Below are positions 37,249-47,126 of a stretch of DNA of 64,000 nt, piece by piece. Numbering within the stretch: the first letter of the stretch is position 1; every line of letters begins with the position of its first letter. Made by a program: the position numbers and the translations under genes. Where the stretch lies: positions 744,001-808,000 of the forward strand of contig NZ_CP058557.1 in the NCBI RefSeq assembly GCF_018141165.1, in the 5' to 3' direction. This DNA comes from Alkaliphilus sp. B6464. Its GTDB lineage: Bacteria > Bacillota > Clostridia > Peptostreptococcales > Natronincolaceae. Under the pieces are notes generated by a model. The model was not told the DNA's origin. It searched no databases and was given only the letters and a program-made list of their open reading frames with translations.

Positions 37249-38175
37249 TTAGTTAAAGCGAATTCGTGGATTTATAATGGCATAGGCAATATCTACAAAT
37301 AAATTTGCAAATACAAATATGAGAGCTTGAAAAACAAAACAGCCCATAACTACAGGTACATCTCTGGCAAATACAGCATTTATAGTGAAGGACCCTATGC
37401 CTGGAAGTGCAAAAATAGTTTCTGTTAAGGCAGAGCCCGTGAGCAACGCACCTATACTCATAATTAGATTAGTAATTATAGGAATCATAGCATTTCTCAT
37501 GGCATGCTTATATATAACTATTTTTTCCGAAACACCCTTTGCTCTAGCTGTACGAATATAGTCCTGTCTTATAACCTCAAGCATACAAGATCGGGTTAGC
37601 CTAGCATTAAATACAGCACTGTTTAGTCCAAGAACAAGAGATGGCAGTAAATAGTGCTTTAGTCCTCCATCACCTACCCCAGAAATGGGAAGTAATTTCA
37701 GCCACACACCAAATATATACATCATTAATAACCCTGAAAATACAACTGGGGTAGAAACACCGATAAGTGTGATAGATCGTAACATTTGATCCATAGGAGT
37801 ATTTTGTCTTACTGCAGATATAACCCCTACAAGTATACCTATAATTACGGAAATAATAAAAGAAAAGATGGCAAGTTTAATTGTGACTGGAAAACGTATA
37901 GCTATAGATTTAGCTACACTTTGATGGTTAACATTGGATTTTCCAAGGTCCCCCCTAGTAAGTTTAGACATGTAGATTAAGTATTGCTCATGAAAAGGCT
38001 TGTCTAAGCCTAGTTCTATTGTTGTTTTTTCAATAATCTCTGCACTGGCTCTCTCTCCAACTATCATAGTTACTACATCCCCTGGCACTACGTATAGAAG
38101 TAGAAATGTAACTATAGTAACACCAATGATTACAGGAATAAGTAGAAGTAATCGACGTGCTAAATATGAAAGCAA
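37249..38175 (-). CDS. dppB: peptide ABC transporter permease, DppB/OppB type
   Basis: This 308-residue permease has six membrane helices. The N terminus MLSYLARRLLLLIPVIIGV with TFLLLYVVPGD is the standard OppB opening. The coupling EAA loop is RTARAKGVSEKIVIYKHAMRNAMIP, seen as RTARAKGVSEKIVIY and KHAMRNAMIP. It is the first permease after the binding protein (78 bases), and pairs with dppC. GGAGGG precedes the ATG. Confidence 0.93.
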   Translation of the reverse strand: MLSYLARRLLLLIPVIIGVTIVTFLLLYVVPGDVVTMIVGERASAEIIEKTTIELGLDKPFHEQYLIYMSKLTRGDLGKSNVNHQSVAKSIAIRFPVTIKLAIFSFIISVIIGILVGVISAVRQNTPMDQMLRSITLIGVSTPVVFSGLLMMYIFGVWLKLLPISGVGDGGLKHYLLPSLVLGLNSAVFNARLTRSCMLEVIRQDYIRTARAKGVSEKIVIYKHAMRNAMIPIITNLIMSIGALLTGSALTETIFALPGIGSFTINAVFARDVPVVMGCFVFQALIFVFANLFVDIAYAIINPRIRFN

Positions 38176-38253
38176 TATCTATCCCTCCTTACAAGCTATA
38201 TGTAAATTAATATAGTTACAGGGGCTTTTGCCCCTGCAATCTAAATACTATAT

Positions 38254-39897
38254 TTATTTGTCCAACCAAATATCCAACTTCTTATCTGCATTAAATATAC
38301 GATAAATTTGAACTCCCTGTACTTTAGGCTTATATACAGTCCAGTTTCTACTTAAGTACATCCATATACGTGGAGAATCTTCTATTACCCTATCCTCAAT
38401 TTGTTGGTATAGCTTAATTCTCTCCTTATAATCTTGAGTTTTATGAGAAAGTTCTAGAAGTGCATCAACCTCCGGGTTAGAATATCTAGTTTCGTTTCCT
38501 CCACCGTCTGTCATAGTAGAATGGAATAATGGATAAAGATAGTTTTCAGCATCTGGATAATCTGCCCCCCAGCTTAAATAAAACAAATCTGGTTCTCCCT
38601 GCCTTACAGCTGCTCTATAGGCATTCCATTCCATAGATACAAGTTCTACTTTAAAACCTACTTCATTAAGCATAGCTTGAACCGGCTCTAATAAAGCTAC
38701 GTTAGATGCAGACTCTGCATGGTAAAACTTAACCTTTAATGGATTTTCTTTAGAATAGCCTTCCTCCAAAAGAATTTCCTTAGCCTTTTCTGGATTGTAT
38801 GAATAAGAAGTTATATCCGATCTATACCCATCAAGTCCTGGAGGAATTGGACCATGGCTAGCTACTGATGTGTTTGGAATTACTGCATTAAGTATAGCCT
38901 CTCGATTTATTGCATAATGCACTGCTTGGCGAAGATTTCTGTTATCAAATGGTGCTTTGTCATTCATGGTACCTATATAGTAGTTCCAGAAAGTATTGTT
39001 ATTAATAATATATGGTTTATACTGTGGATTATTAGCAAAGCGATCTATTTCTACGGAAGGTATAGATAGTACATCAAGATTACCTGCCTCAAATTCTGCA
39101 ATAGCAGTAGAATTATCTTTTATAACCCTATAGTTAATTCCATCTAAAAATGGCCTGCCAGCAAAATATTCTTCATTGGCCTTAACAACAAATCTATCCC
39201 CTGGCTTAAACTCTACAAAAGCATAAGGTCCTGTTCCAACTGGCTTTAATGCATAGTCATTTTGATCTGAATATTTTTCAATCTCATTTTTATCTACAAT
39301 ATGTGCCGCAGGCATTCCCATCATAGATAGAAATGGAGCAAAGGGCTCTTCTAAAGTAATTTTTATTTTATAGTCGTCAATTACTTCTATTCCAGTAACC
39401 TCTTCAGCTGTTCCTTCCATAAAGTCCTTAGCTCCCATTATTTTGTCAAAAACCCAAGTCCTTGGACTAGCAACATCTGGATCTAATACTCTTTCAAAGG
39501 AGTATTTAATATCATTGGCAGTAACTTTATTTCCATTATGGAATTTAGCATTGTCTACTAGGTCGAATATCAATGTTTTATCATCTGGAAGCTCCCAAGA
39601 TTTACCTAAACCCGGAACTATTTTTCCATCTATATCGAAACGGACTAATGCATCGTAAAGAAGGGAAACTATTTCCCCATCTAAGGCAGCTGTAGCAAAG
39701 GCTGGGTCAAGTGTATTAAAGTCAGATGCAATATACGACTCATAAATACCCCCGTATTTAGAGGTTTCTCCTTGTGTATGTGTATCGCCAGTTTTGACTT
39801 CTTCCGTATTTTCTACCTTTCCTCTACAGGCTGTAATAGCTAGGGTAAGGCTTAGAATAATGGTTATCATTAACAAGGACCTTCTCCTCTTAAACAA
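38254..39897 (-). CDS. dppE: peptide-binding lipoprotein, DppE/OppA type
   Basis: This extracellular solute-binding protein of about 547 residues (SBP family 5) has a lipoprotein signal: basic start, hydrophobic core and the lipobox LAITAC near residue 27. The family signature is seen in FDLVDNAKFHNGNKVTANDIKYSFER, read as FHNGNKVTANDIKYSFER, and in LRQAVHYAINREAIL. It captures peptides for DppBC. The TTG at 39897 is eight bases after AAGGAG; a GTG at 39906 touches that site. It follows dppA by about 20 bases. Confidence 0.92.
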   Translation of the reverse strand: MFKRRRSLLMITIILSLTLAITACRGKVENTEEVKTGDTHTQGETSKYGGIYESYIASDFNTLDPAFATAALDGEIVSLLYDALVRFDIDGKIVPGLGKSWELPDDKTLIFDLVDNAKFHNGNKVTANDIKYSFERVLDPDVASPRTWVFDKIMGAKDFMEGTAEEVTGIEVIDDYKIKITLEEPFAPFLSMMGMPAAHIVDKNEIEKYSDQNDYALKPVGTGPYAFVEFKPGDRFVVKANEEYFAGRPFLDGINYRVIKDNSTAIAEFEAGNLDVLSIPSVEIDRFANNPQYKPYIINNNTFWNYYIGTMNDKAPFDNRNLRQAVHYAINREAILNAVIPNTSVASHGPIPPGLDGYRSDITSYSYNPEKAKEILLEEGYSKENPLKVKFYHAESASNVALLEPVQAMLNEVGFKVELVSMEWNAYRAAVRQGEPDLFYLSWGADYPDAENYLYPLFHSTMTDGGGNETRYSNPEVDALLELSHKTQDYKERIKLYQQIEDRVIEDSPRIWMYLSRNWTVYKPKVQGVQIYRIFNADKKLDIWLDK

Positions 39898-39916
39898 ATT
39901 CTTCACTCCTTTTCTT

Positions 39917-40711
39917 TTATGATATATTTAAAAATACCTTAAATACATCTAAAACCTCTGTAGAATTAAAATTAATAGTACTAGAATCTACAGCTTTTAC
40001 CCCCGGAATTCTGGCAGCTGCCATATCAGTCAGTATAATGTTTTGGAAGACAACCTCCATTGCGTATGGTCCTTCTAATCGTTTCGGCTTAAAGTTTTTT
40101 ATGCCCTTTACTGCTTTTTTTGCAGTAGCTTCAATATCTTTATAAACATCCTTAAGTGGTCTAGATTGCGCTGCGTTTCGGCTTATATATCGTTTTACTG
40201 CCACTGTTTCTACTTCTCCAAAAAATGCCCTTACTTCTTCACATAGTTTATCATCCCCCGTTGCCATTATAAGAGGCACATTAAAGCATCCTGCTACTAG
40301 TCCATTTAAACCGGCTTCTCCTAGCTCGTATCCATTAATCTTTAAGCTTCTAATTATACCTGAATAGGTGTGGGATATTACCCCTGGTGCTCCAGCTTTG
40401 GCATGGTATCCAACAAGTATTACGCCATCAAAACCCATGTCTACACCTTCCATCATTGATAGAGGCTTTTTATTACCAGAAATTAAACTAGCTCTAGGGT
40501 CTAAATCTTCTATTATGATGTTTCTCATAGTATTATGAGAGTCGTTTACTAACACTTCTGTGGCTCCCCCAGAAAATGCCCCTCGAATGGCAGCGTTTAC
40601 CTCCTCGGTCATTAATTTTCTAGATTGCATAAACTCTGCGCCTTCTTCTGTTTGATCTCCATGAACTATTCCCGCAATTCCTTCCATATCAGCAGATATG
40701 TATATTTTCAT
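39917..40711 (-). CDS. dppA: D-aminopeptidase DppA (M55 family)
   Basis: This zinc peptidase of about 264 residues trims D-amino-acid peptides, probably wall-derived, in the cytosol. Metal ligands are visible in ISADMEGIAGIVHGDQ (Asp-x-Glu), LVNDSHNTM and LVGYHAKAG. A family self-compartment contact region is HTYSGIIRSLKINGYELGEAGLNG, seen in HTYSGII and ELGEAGLN. The ATG at 40711 has AAAGG nine bases before it; the ATG at 40720 directly abuts the site. As in the Bacillus dpp operon, it leads the transporter genes, so imported D-Ala peptides would be digested on entry. Confidence 0.92.
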   Translation of the reverse strand: MKIYISADMEGIAGIVHGDQTEEGAEFMQSRKLMTEEVNAAIRGAFSGGATEVLVNDSHNTMRNIIIEDLDPRASLISGNKKPLSMMEGVDMGFDGVILVGYHAKAGAPGVISHTYSGIIRSLKINGYELGEAGLNGLVAGCFNVPLIMATGDDKLCEEVRAFFGEVETVAVKRYISRNAAQSRPLKDVYKDIEATAKKAVKGIKNFKPKRLEGPYAMEVVFQNIILTDMAAARIPGVKAVDSSTINFNSTEVLDVFKVFLNIS

Positions 40712-40865
40712 ATTACTCATCCTTTCTCTACAATGTATTTCTATTATATCTCTTCTATATTTATTATTTTATATTCTTTTTTCCAATAGTATGATTGTTA
40801 GTTTTTTATTTTTGGGTCATTTCTATTAGCCTATGCCGAATGCGGATATGTGTGCAATAAAAAAA

Positions 40866-40885
40866 CCGAATGACGAATCATTCGG
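40866..40885 (-). terminator. strong terminator after sua5
   Basis: CCGAATGA (40866-40873) pairs perfectly with TCATTCGG (40878-40885) around a CGAA loop, followed on minus by seven T residues. The stem includes the sua5 stop codon. It separates the sua5 group from the dpp operon. Confidence 0.92.
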
Positions 40886-41936
40886 CTTCTATTATTCGGT
40901 AGCCCGCTGCTTTTTTTAATCTGTTCATTATAGCCTGTCCAATTTCTACAGTGTCTACAGCCTCGGATAAAATAATCTCTACATCAGTATCATCAAATTC
41001 TCTTAACACTTTAAATAGGTTAGCTGCTATTGTTACTGGGTGTTTTCTGCTACCCATGGATTTTACTATACCTCCATCATACTCATCCCTAGTCTCGTCG
41101 GTGCAAATTATACCAACTCTTTTATTCTCTGCTTCGTAACTAAGTCTAATATCTTTTATTTTATTTACGGTGTTATTCAAGTCTCCCTGAATAATTATAA
41201 CGTCAGCTTTGGGTGCATAGTGGGTATATTTCATGCCCGGCGCTTTAGGAGCTTCCTTTATTTCATTAGGATTCTCAACAGCTGGATCTATACTCACATC
41301 TCCTAGCACTTCCTCCAACATTTCCTTAGTAACTCCACCTGGACGTAATATCATAGGTACTTCTCCAGTCATATCTAAAACAGTTGACTCTACACCAACA
41401 TTACAAGCTCCTCCTGCAATTATGGCATCTACCTTGCCTATTAGATCCTCTACTACATGCTCTGCCTTAGTAGGACTTGGTCTACCAGAAATATTAGCAC
41501 TAGGAGCAGCTATAGGTACTCCAGACTCCTCAATAAGCCTAATGGCTATAGGATGACTAGGCATTCTAATAGCTACCGTAGAAAGTCCAGCAGATATTTC
41601 ATGGGGAATAATACTACTTTTTTCAAAAATAAGTGTTAGAGGCCCAGGCCAAAATTTTTCTATAACCCTATGAGCCTTTTCAGGTATTTCTTTTACTAAT
41701 GGTAATATTTCCTCCGTTTTAGCAACATGAACTATTAGTGGATTATCAGAGGGTCTCCCCTTAGCTTCAAATATTTTTTTTACAGCCTTTGAGTCCAATG
41801 CGTTAGCTCCTAGACCATATACAGTTTCTGTAGGAAACGCCACTGTCCCTCCTTGTTTTAAAATATTTGCGCATTCATTCATTAACCTACTATCTATCTC
41901 AGTAGTATCTATTTCTATAATCATTGTGTCCTTCAT
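40878..41936 (-). CDS. ywlC: threonylcarbamoyl-AMP synthase (Sua5/YwlC)
   Basis: This 352-residue enzyme makes threonylcarbamoyl-AMP from threonine, bicarbonate and ATP for t6A at position 37 of tRNAs. The N-terminal YrdC domain has KQGGTVAFPTETVYGLGANA, AKGRPSDNPLIVH, FWPGPLTLIF, VAIRMPSHPIA and SANISGRPSPT. The C-terminal Sua5 domain follows APGMKYTHYAPKADV. The two-domain length marks Sua5 rather than single-domain YrdC. The ATG at 41936 is 11 bases after AAGGAGG; an ATG four codons in is also possible. The partner TsaD genes are not in the window. Confidence 0.94.
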   Translation of the reverse strand: MKDTMIIEIDTTEIDSRLMNECANILKQGGTVAFPTETVYGLGANALDSKAVKKIFEAKGRPSDNPLIVHVAKTEEILPLVKEIPEKAHRVIEKFWPGPLTLIFEKSSIIPHEISAGLSTVAIRMPSHPIAIRLIEESGVPIAAPSANISGRPSPTKAEHVVEDLIGKVDAIIAGGACNVGVESTVLDMTGEVPMILRPGGVTKEMLEEVLGDVSIDPAVENPNEIKEAPKAPGMKYTHYAPKADVIIIQGDLNNTVNKIKDIRLSYEAENKRVGIICTDETRDEYDGGIVKSMGSRKHPVTIAANLFKVLREFDDTDVEIILSEAVDTVEIGQAIMNRLKKAAGYRIIEAE

Positions 41937-41940
41937 TAAT

Positions 41941-43344
41941 CTATTGTCCTCCTTTTAAACCCTGCCTTATTACATCTCTTGCAATTGGAGCCGCTGCTGC
42001 TCCACCACTTCTTCCCTCAGACTCTAAAATAACCGCAACCGCAATCTGTGGATCATTGGCAGGTGCAAAACCTATAAACCAAGAATGATTTGCTCCAGTT
42101 TCATTTTGTGCAGTCCCGGTTTTTCCTGCAACATCTACTCCCCATATACTTGCATTACTACCTGTCCCTTGGTTTACTGCTGCCACCATCATATCTGTTA
42201 CTTCATCAGCTACAGTTTCAGCAATAACTTGAGTACCTTCACTTTTGGCAGATGACACTACCCTTCCATCGGCACTTCTAACTTCCTCTACTATATAAGG
42301 AGACATCATAACTCCTTTATTAGCAAATGTAGAAGCTACAGCAGCCATATGCATTGGGGTCACCAATAGCTTACCTTGACCTATGGACACAGCAGCTATG
42401 TCAGTAGGATTCATACCTTGGCTGTAAGGATATCTGCTTTGAGCAATAGGCATATCAGATTTCAACTTTCCACCAATTAAAAAGGCTTTAGAAATATCTG
42501 TCACTGCTTTACTTCCTAGTTCTACTCCCATTCTTGCAAAGTTAGTGTTACAAGACACTATTATAGATTGTTTTAAATCTAAGTAACCATGGCCATTTTT
42601 ATTAGCATCCGTTAAAACATATCCGTCTATAGTTATAGAGCCTGTACAGTCATAATTAGTGTCTATATTACCATTTTGAAGCACACCAGCAGCTATAATA
42701 GACTTATATATAGATCCTGGCGGATATAGCCCAGAAAGACTTCTATTAAGCAGAGGACTTCTTTCATCCTCTACAAGCTTGGACCAGTCATCTGTTAGAC
42801 TATTTGGATTATAATCCGGCTTACTTACCATAGCCAATACTTCTCCTGTTTTAGGGTTCATAGCTACAATTGATCCTGTTTTTCCATCCAATAAGCTTTC
42901 TGCCTTTTTTTGCAATTCATGGTCTATAGTAAGCAGTAGATTATGTCCTTTAATACGCTCACCTGTAATACTTTGTCTAAGTTTAGCTAAAGGATTATCA
43001 GCTGTTAGAGCTAGTAATTGATCATTATAGTAGGACTCTATACCTGCCTTCCCATACTGCTTAGAGCTATAACCTATAATATGGCTATATAATCTGTTGT
43101 GAGTATATAGTCTTTTCATTGTACCGTCTTCCCCAACTTGAGTTTCTGCCAATACAACACCATTACGGTCGTAAATAGTCCCCCTTATAGTTTTATCCTC
43201 TATAGCAAATCGTCTTTTATTATAAGGATTTTGCGCCATTTTATCTGCTCTAAATATTTGAATATAGGTTAAATAACCTATTATACTAAAAAATAAAAGG
43301 CTCATAAATACAATTACGTGAACTATTTTTCTATTACTCTCCAA
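41941..43344 (-). CDS. penicillin-binding protein, class B transpeptidase (PbpA-like)
   Basis: This 467-residue protein has one N-terminal membrane helix (VHVIVFMSLLFFSIIGYLTYI), a short dimerisation part and a transpeptidase domain. Active-site motifs are SxxK in PGSIYKSII, SxN in VSCNTNFARMG, and KTG in VAGKTGTAQN. It cross-links peptidoglycan outside the membrane. The size and the pairing with the adjacent FtsW/RodA gene match PbpA-type enzymes. The start is TTG, nine bases after AGGAGG, and overlaps the glycosyltransferase gene by 11 bases. It is probably the transpeptidase partner of that SEDS protein. Confidence 0.9.
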   Translation of the reverse strand: MESNRKIVHVIVFMSLLFFSIIGYLTYIQIFRADKMAQNPYNKRRFAIEDKTIRGTIYDRNGVVLAETQVGEDGTMKRLYTHNRLYSHIIGYSSKQYGKAGIESYYNDQLLALTADNPLAKLRQSITGERIKGHNLLLTIDHELQKKAESLLDGKTGSIVAMNPKTGEVLAMVSKPDYNPNSLTDDWSKLVEDERSPLLNRSLSGLYPPGSIYKSIIAAGVLQNGNIDTNYDCTGSITIDGYVLTDANKNGHGYLDLKQSIIVSCNTNFARMGVELGSKAVTDISKAFLIGGKLKSDMPIAQSRYPYSQGMNPTDIAAVSIGQGKLLVTPMHMAAVASTFANKGVMMSPYIVEEVRSADGRVVSSAKSEGTQVIAETVADEVTDMMVAAVNQGTGSNASIWGVDVAGKTGTAQNETGANHSWFIGFAPANDPQIAVAVILESEGRSGGAAAAPIARDVIRQGLKGGQ

Positions 43345-44620
43345 TTAAAGCTACCTCCTCTCCCTCTAAGGTTTTTTTAGAAATAGCCTGTAAAATACCA
43401 AAGGATATAAATGCTGAAATCAAAGAGGTTCCGCCATAACTAACAAATGGAAGTGTAACTCCAGTAAGTGGAATTAGTTTAATAACTCCCCCAACTATAA
43501 TAAATGTTTGATATCCATATATTAAAGTTATACCAAGAGCAACAATTTTTTTGAAAGGTTCCTTAATTGTTAGAGCTATTTTAAATCCCCTATAGGTTAA
43601 TATAAAGTAAAGAAGTACCACAGCCATTCCACCAAATACACCCATCTCTTCGCATATGGCAGAAAAAATAAAATCCGTGTGTACCTCTGGAATATACTCT
43701 GGATTACCAAGGCCTAAACCTGTTCCAAAAAATCCTCCTGCTGCAATAGCAAATAAAGATTGAGTAATTTGATATCCTCTTCCAGAAATGTCCTTCCAAG
43801 GATTAATCCATGTAGTTAATCTAACCTCTACATGGCTCATAGTAAAATAACTCAGTATGGCTATTATTACTGCCAAACCTAAGTTATAAAAAATCAGTTT
43901 TTGATCTTCTTCATAAATATAGAATATACTTAGAAATACAATGTAAAAGAGCATAGATATACCTAGCTCTCTTTGAAGTAGCAGGAAGAAAATATGCATA
44001 TAAACTAGACCTAAAAATACATATACATTTTTAATCTTTGCCTTGTATTTGTCTAACTGTTTAGAAAGAACTACCTCCTCATCGGAACTAAGTCTTAGCT
44101 TATAGTATGAAGCAATAAAAAACACAAAGCTTATTTTAATTACCTCCGCAGGTTGAAAAGAGAATCCGGCTATATTAATCCAGTTAGTTGCTCCCTTTAT
44201 GTTAGTTCCAAAAGCAAAGGTTGCTAAAAACAGTAGAATATTAAAGCCGATGTAAAAAAATATATAGCGATCCCAATTTTTTATAAGCCTAAAAAATATA
44301 TAGGATAAAAAATATAGGATAACCCCAAGTCCATATATTTTAATTTGTTTAAATCCATAGGATGGGTTTAGGCGATAGAGCATTATAATACCTAGGCTAG
44401 TTAACATAGATATAATTAAGAATATATACTGATCCCCCATCTGCCTTTTCACAATAACAACATAGGAGACTAGCATTAACCCAATTACTCCTCCACCTGC
44501 CGCTAATATTGAATAATCCAATGGCTGAACATATAAATAAAGCAACCCGAAAAACAATAGGTTTATAATTATTAATATGTAAATAGGTCGTCTTATTTTA
44601 AATCGGTTATAGATGTTCAT
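43334..44620 (-). CDS. SEDS glycosyltransferase, FtsW/RodA/SpoVE family
   Basis: This 428-residue polytopic protein has about ten helices and polymerises lipid II into glycan strands. Family marks are GATNWINIAGFSFQPAEVIKI, with the conserved Asn-Trp and Pro-Ala-Glu; the catalytic-loop region NPWKDISGRGYQITQSLFAIA; GLGNPEYIPEVHTDFIFS with the essential Asp; and LPFVSYGGTSLISAF. It overlaps the PBP gene by 11 bases and the FHA gene by one (TAATG), which suggests a stable complex. Whether it serves division, elongation or spore cortex cannot be told from sequence alone. Confidence 0.9.
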   Translation of the reverse strand: MNIYNRFKIRRPIYILIIINLLFFGLLYLYVQPLDYSILAAGGGVIGLMLVSYVVIVKRQMGDQYIFLIISMLTSLGIIMLYRLNPSYGFKQIKIYGLGVILYFLSYIFFRLIKNWDRYIFFYIGFNILLFLATFAFGTNIKGATNWINIAGFSFQPAEVIKISFVFFIASYYKLRLSSDEEVVLSKQLDKYKAKIKNVYVFLGLVYMHIFFLLLQRELGISMLFYIVFLSIFYIYEEDQKLIFYNLGLAVIIAILSYFTMSHVEVRLTTWINPWKDISGRGYQITQSLFAIAAGGFFGTGLGLGNPEYIPEVHTDFIFSAICEEMGVFGGMAVVLLYFILTYRGFKIALTIKEPFKKIVALGITLIYGYQTFIIVGGVIKLIPLTGVTLPFVSYGGTSLISAFISFGILQAISKKTLEGEEVALIGE

Positions 44621-45063
44621 TATTCTACCACCTCTTTTACAAATAGAAACTCCACTTGCCCTATGCCAATACGGTCTCCATTTTTAAGTTTAGCTACATC
44701 TTCTATCTTTGTACTATTTAAATAGGTTCCATTAACGCTACCTTGGTCCTCTAAAAAGTACTCTCCCTCGTCCATAGTTATTTTTACATGATTAGAAGAA
44801 ATATACTTGTCCAACAGCTGAATGGTGCTTCCCTTTGCTCGTCCAATAGTCGTTACGTCTTTCAGATCATAAAACTCCTGTATATCAAAGTCAAGACGTT
44901 CCTTTCTATTAATAAGCTTTAAATAGGGATTATTATATCCTTTTTGATTAATCTTGTTAATAGATTGAATATCTAAATATATAAGTCTAATAATCCCATA
45001 AAGGAAATAATATATCAAAATTATAAATAAATATCTTATAATCCATGAAAGGATTTTAAACAT
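44620..45063 (-). CDS. membrane-anchored FHA-domain protein
   Basis: This 147-residue protein has one N-terminal membrane helix (YLFIILIYYFLYGIIRLIYL) and a C-terminal FHA domain that binds phospho-threonine peptides. The domain shows TTIGRAKGSTIQL, the Ser/His pair SSNHVKI and the Asn motif GSVNGTYLNST. It lies directly before the FtsW/RodA and PBP genes with a one-base overlap, the same trio seen in actinobacterial fha-rodA-pbpA clusters. No Ser/Thr kinase is in the window. It probably brings the wall synthase under kinase control. Confidence 0.88.
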   Translation of the reverse strand: MFKILSWIIRYLFIILIYYFLYGIIRLIYLDIQSINKINQKGYNNPYLKLINRKERLDFDIQEFYDLKDVTTIGRAKGSTIQLLDKYISSNHVKITMDEGEYFLEDQGSVNGTYLNSTKIEDVAKLKNGDRIGIGQVEFLFVKEVVE

Positions 45064-45139
45064 GAGACTTCACCCTTAGCCTTTCAATTTATTGTTTAAA
45101 CATATTGTATACCAAAAATGAAGAAATTAACAACAACTT

Positions 45140-45877
45140 CTAGAATCTTTTAGAAATTATAATACCCAAAATAAATCCAAATATAGCAAATATTGTGGAA
45201 ATACGTCCCTTATCTAGCTCTTTTCCCTTTGGAATAAGCTCGCCAATTGTAATATATAGCATGGTTCCACCTGCAAAGGCAAGACAAATTCCAATAAGTC
45301 CATAAGCCATTTCCCCAATTAACACACCAAAATATGCTCCCAGTCCCATAGGTGCACCTACTAATAAAGTAAGCAAAAATGCCTTTAAAGTCCCATAGCC
45401 CCCTATCTTCATAGGAACTACCATAGCAATACCCTCTGGCACATTATGTAGTGCAATTACTATCGCAAGGCTAATACCTAATCTACTTTCTGCTGCAAAT
45501 CCTGAGCCAATTGCAAGACCCTCCGGAAAGTTATGTAGCGCAATACCTAACCCTAGCAAAATACCAGTTTTTAAGTAGCCCTGTTTTTCTGATAACCTAG
45601 TTTTTGTAGATGGGGCAATTAGACTATCTAAAAATGCAGATATAATAGCTCCCATACCTAAGCCTATAGCGGTATTTGTTACCCCCGCAATATCAAATGC
45701 CTCTGGCAGCAATTCAAATGCAACTATTGCAAGCATAACTCCACCAGACAATCCTATAATACTACTTAAAAAACGTCTAGATGGATTTTTCATAAAAAAG
45801 CTAAATGCTCCTCCAAGTCCTGTACCTAAAACTCCAACTATAAATCCTATTAGGGTAGTGCTTGCTAAATGACTCAT
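45140..45877 (-). CDS. ZIP-family metal transporter
   Basis: This 245-residue protein has about eight helices. The ZIP metal site is seen as two His-Pro-Glu motifs, LHNFPEGLAIGSG and LHNVPEGIAMVVP, and the N-terminal GFIVGVLGTGLGGAF is typical. It takes up zinc or another divalent metal, as ZupT-like proteins do. It lies between prfA and the FHA gene on the same strand, with 76- and 111-base gaps, so it may be an independent unit. Substrate is unknown. Confidence 0.9.
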   Translation of the reverse strand: MSHLASTTLIGFIVGVLGTGLGGAFSFFMKNPSRRFLSSIIGLSGGVMLAIVAFELLPEAFDIAGVTNTAIGLGMGAIISAFLDSLIAPSTKTRLSEKQGYLKTGILLGLGIALHNFPEGLAIGSGFAAESRLGISLAIVIALHNVPEGIAMVVPMKIGGYGTLKAFLLTLLVGAPMGLGAYFGVLIGEMAYGLIGICLAFAGGTMLYITIGELIPKGKELDKGRISTIFAIFGFILGIIISKRF

Positions 45878-45946
45878 GAAATCTCCTCCAATTCAGCGAA
45901 TAATATAACACTTAATGTATATTCAACTATTGGGGGATTTATAAAT

Positions 45947-45974
45947 AAAAAGTGAGAACTGTTGTCCTCACTTT
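45947..45974 (-). terminator. terminator after prfA
   Basis: AAAAGTGAG (45947-45955) pairs with CTCACTTTT (45966-45974) with a ten-base loop. On minus the second arm is followed by TATTTAT. It begins 15 bases beyond the prfA stop and separates it from the ZIP gene. Confidence 0.85.
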
Positions 45975-45988
45975 TCACTGTTATTATA

Positions 45989-47062
45989 TTAGTTACCTGC
46001 TTCCTGCATTCTTTCGGCCTGGTCTGTAGTAATTAAAGCATCAATCATTTCTTCAATATCGCCATTTAAGAAAGAATCCAACTTATATATAGTCAAGTTA
46101 ATACGATGATCTGTAATACGTCCTTGCGGGAAGTTATATGTTCTAATTCTCTCACTTCTATCTCCAGTTCCTACTTGACTCTTTCTGTTTTGTGCAATTT
46201 CTGCCTGTTGCTCTTGAATTAAAATATCAAGTAATCTTGCTCTTAAGATCTTTAATGCCTTTTCCTTGTTTTTAAGCTGAGACTTTTCGTCTTGGCAAGA
46301 TACAACAGCACCAGTAGGTATATGCGTAACACGAACAGCAGAGTCTGTTGTATTAACTGACTGTCCACCATTTCCAGAAGAACGGAATACGTCTACCCGA
46401 ATATCGTTCATATTTAATTCAAAGTCTACATCATCTACTTCAGGTAATACGGCTACAGTTATTGTAGATGTATGAATTCTACCGCCAGATTCCGTACTTG
46501 GAATTCTTTGTACACGATGAACGCCACTTTCATACTTCAACTTTGAGTATGCACCGTGTCCCTTAATCATGAATATAACTTCCTTATATCCACCTACTCC
46601 AGTGTCGTTGGCACTCATCATTTCAACCTTCCAGCCTACGCTTTCTGCATATCTTGTGTACATTCTAAATAAATCCGCTGCAAATAATCCGGCCTCGTCT
46701 CCGCCAGCTCCAGCACGAATCTCTACAATAACGTCCTTATCATCGTTAGGATCTTTAGGTAATAGTAAAATCTTTAGTTCATCTTCAAGAACTTGTATCT
46801 GGTCTTCAAGGTCACTAATTTCCATTTTAGCCATTTCCTTTAATTCATCATCTGCTTCCTTATCTCTAAGAATCTCCTTAGCACCCTGTAGTCCTTCTTC
46901 GGCTGCCTTATATTCACGATATTTTACTACTATTTCTTCTAAGTCTGAATGTTCTTTAACTAATTTTTTCCATTGGTTTTGATTATTAATTACTTCTGGA
47001 TCACCTATTTTTTCACTTAAATCCTCATATTTTTCTTCTAAAAAAGCTAGTTTATCTAGCAT
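45989..47062 (-). CDS. prfA: peptide chain release factor 1
   Basis: This 357-residue factor reads UAA and UAG stop codons and hydrolyses peptidyl-tRNA. The catalytic GGQ is in [17 protein letters not shown]. The N-terminal coiled coil, [20 protein letters not shown] and the acidic stretch [18 protein letters not shown] are family marks. The length fits RF1; there is no programmed frameshift as in RF2. It follows prmC by 64 bases; PrmC methylates the GGQ glutamine, so the pair is functional. Confidence 0.96.
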   Translation of the reverse strand: MLDKLAFLEEKYEDLSEKIGDPEVINNQNQWKKLVKEHSDLEEIVVKYREYKAAEEGLQGAKEILRDKEADDELKEMAKMEISDLEDQIQVLEDELKILLLPKDPNDDKDVIVEIRAGAGGDEAGLFAADLFRMYTRYAESVGWKVEMMSANDTGVGGYKEVIFMIKGHGAYSKLKYESGVHRVQRIPSTESGGRIHTSTITVAVLPEVDDVDFELNMNDIRVDVFRSSGNGGQSVNTTDSAVRVTHIPTGAVVSCQDEKSQLKNKEKALKILRARLLDILIQEQQAEIAQNRKSQVGTGDRSERIRTYNFPQGRITDHRINLTIYKLDSFLNGDIEEMIDALITTDQAERMQEAGN

Positions 47063-47126
47063 TTACTTCACCTCATTTACGTTTTTACCAATGTTAAATT
47101 ATATCATAATATTTTATTTTTTTCTA

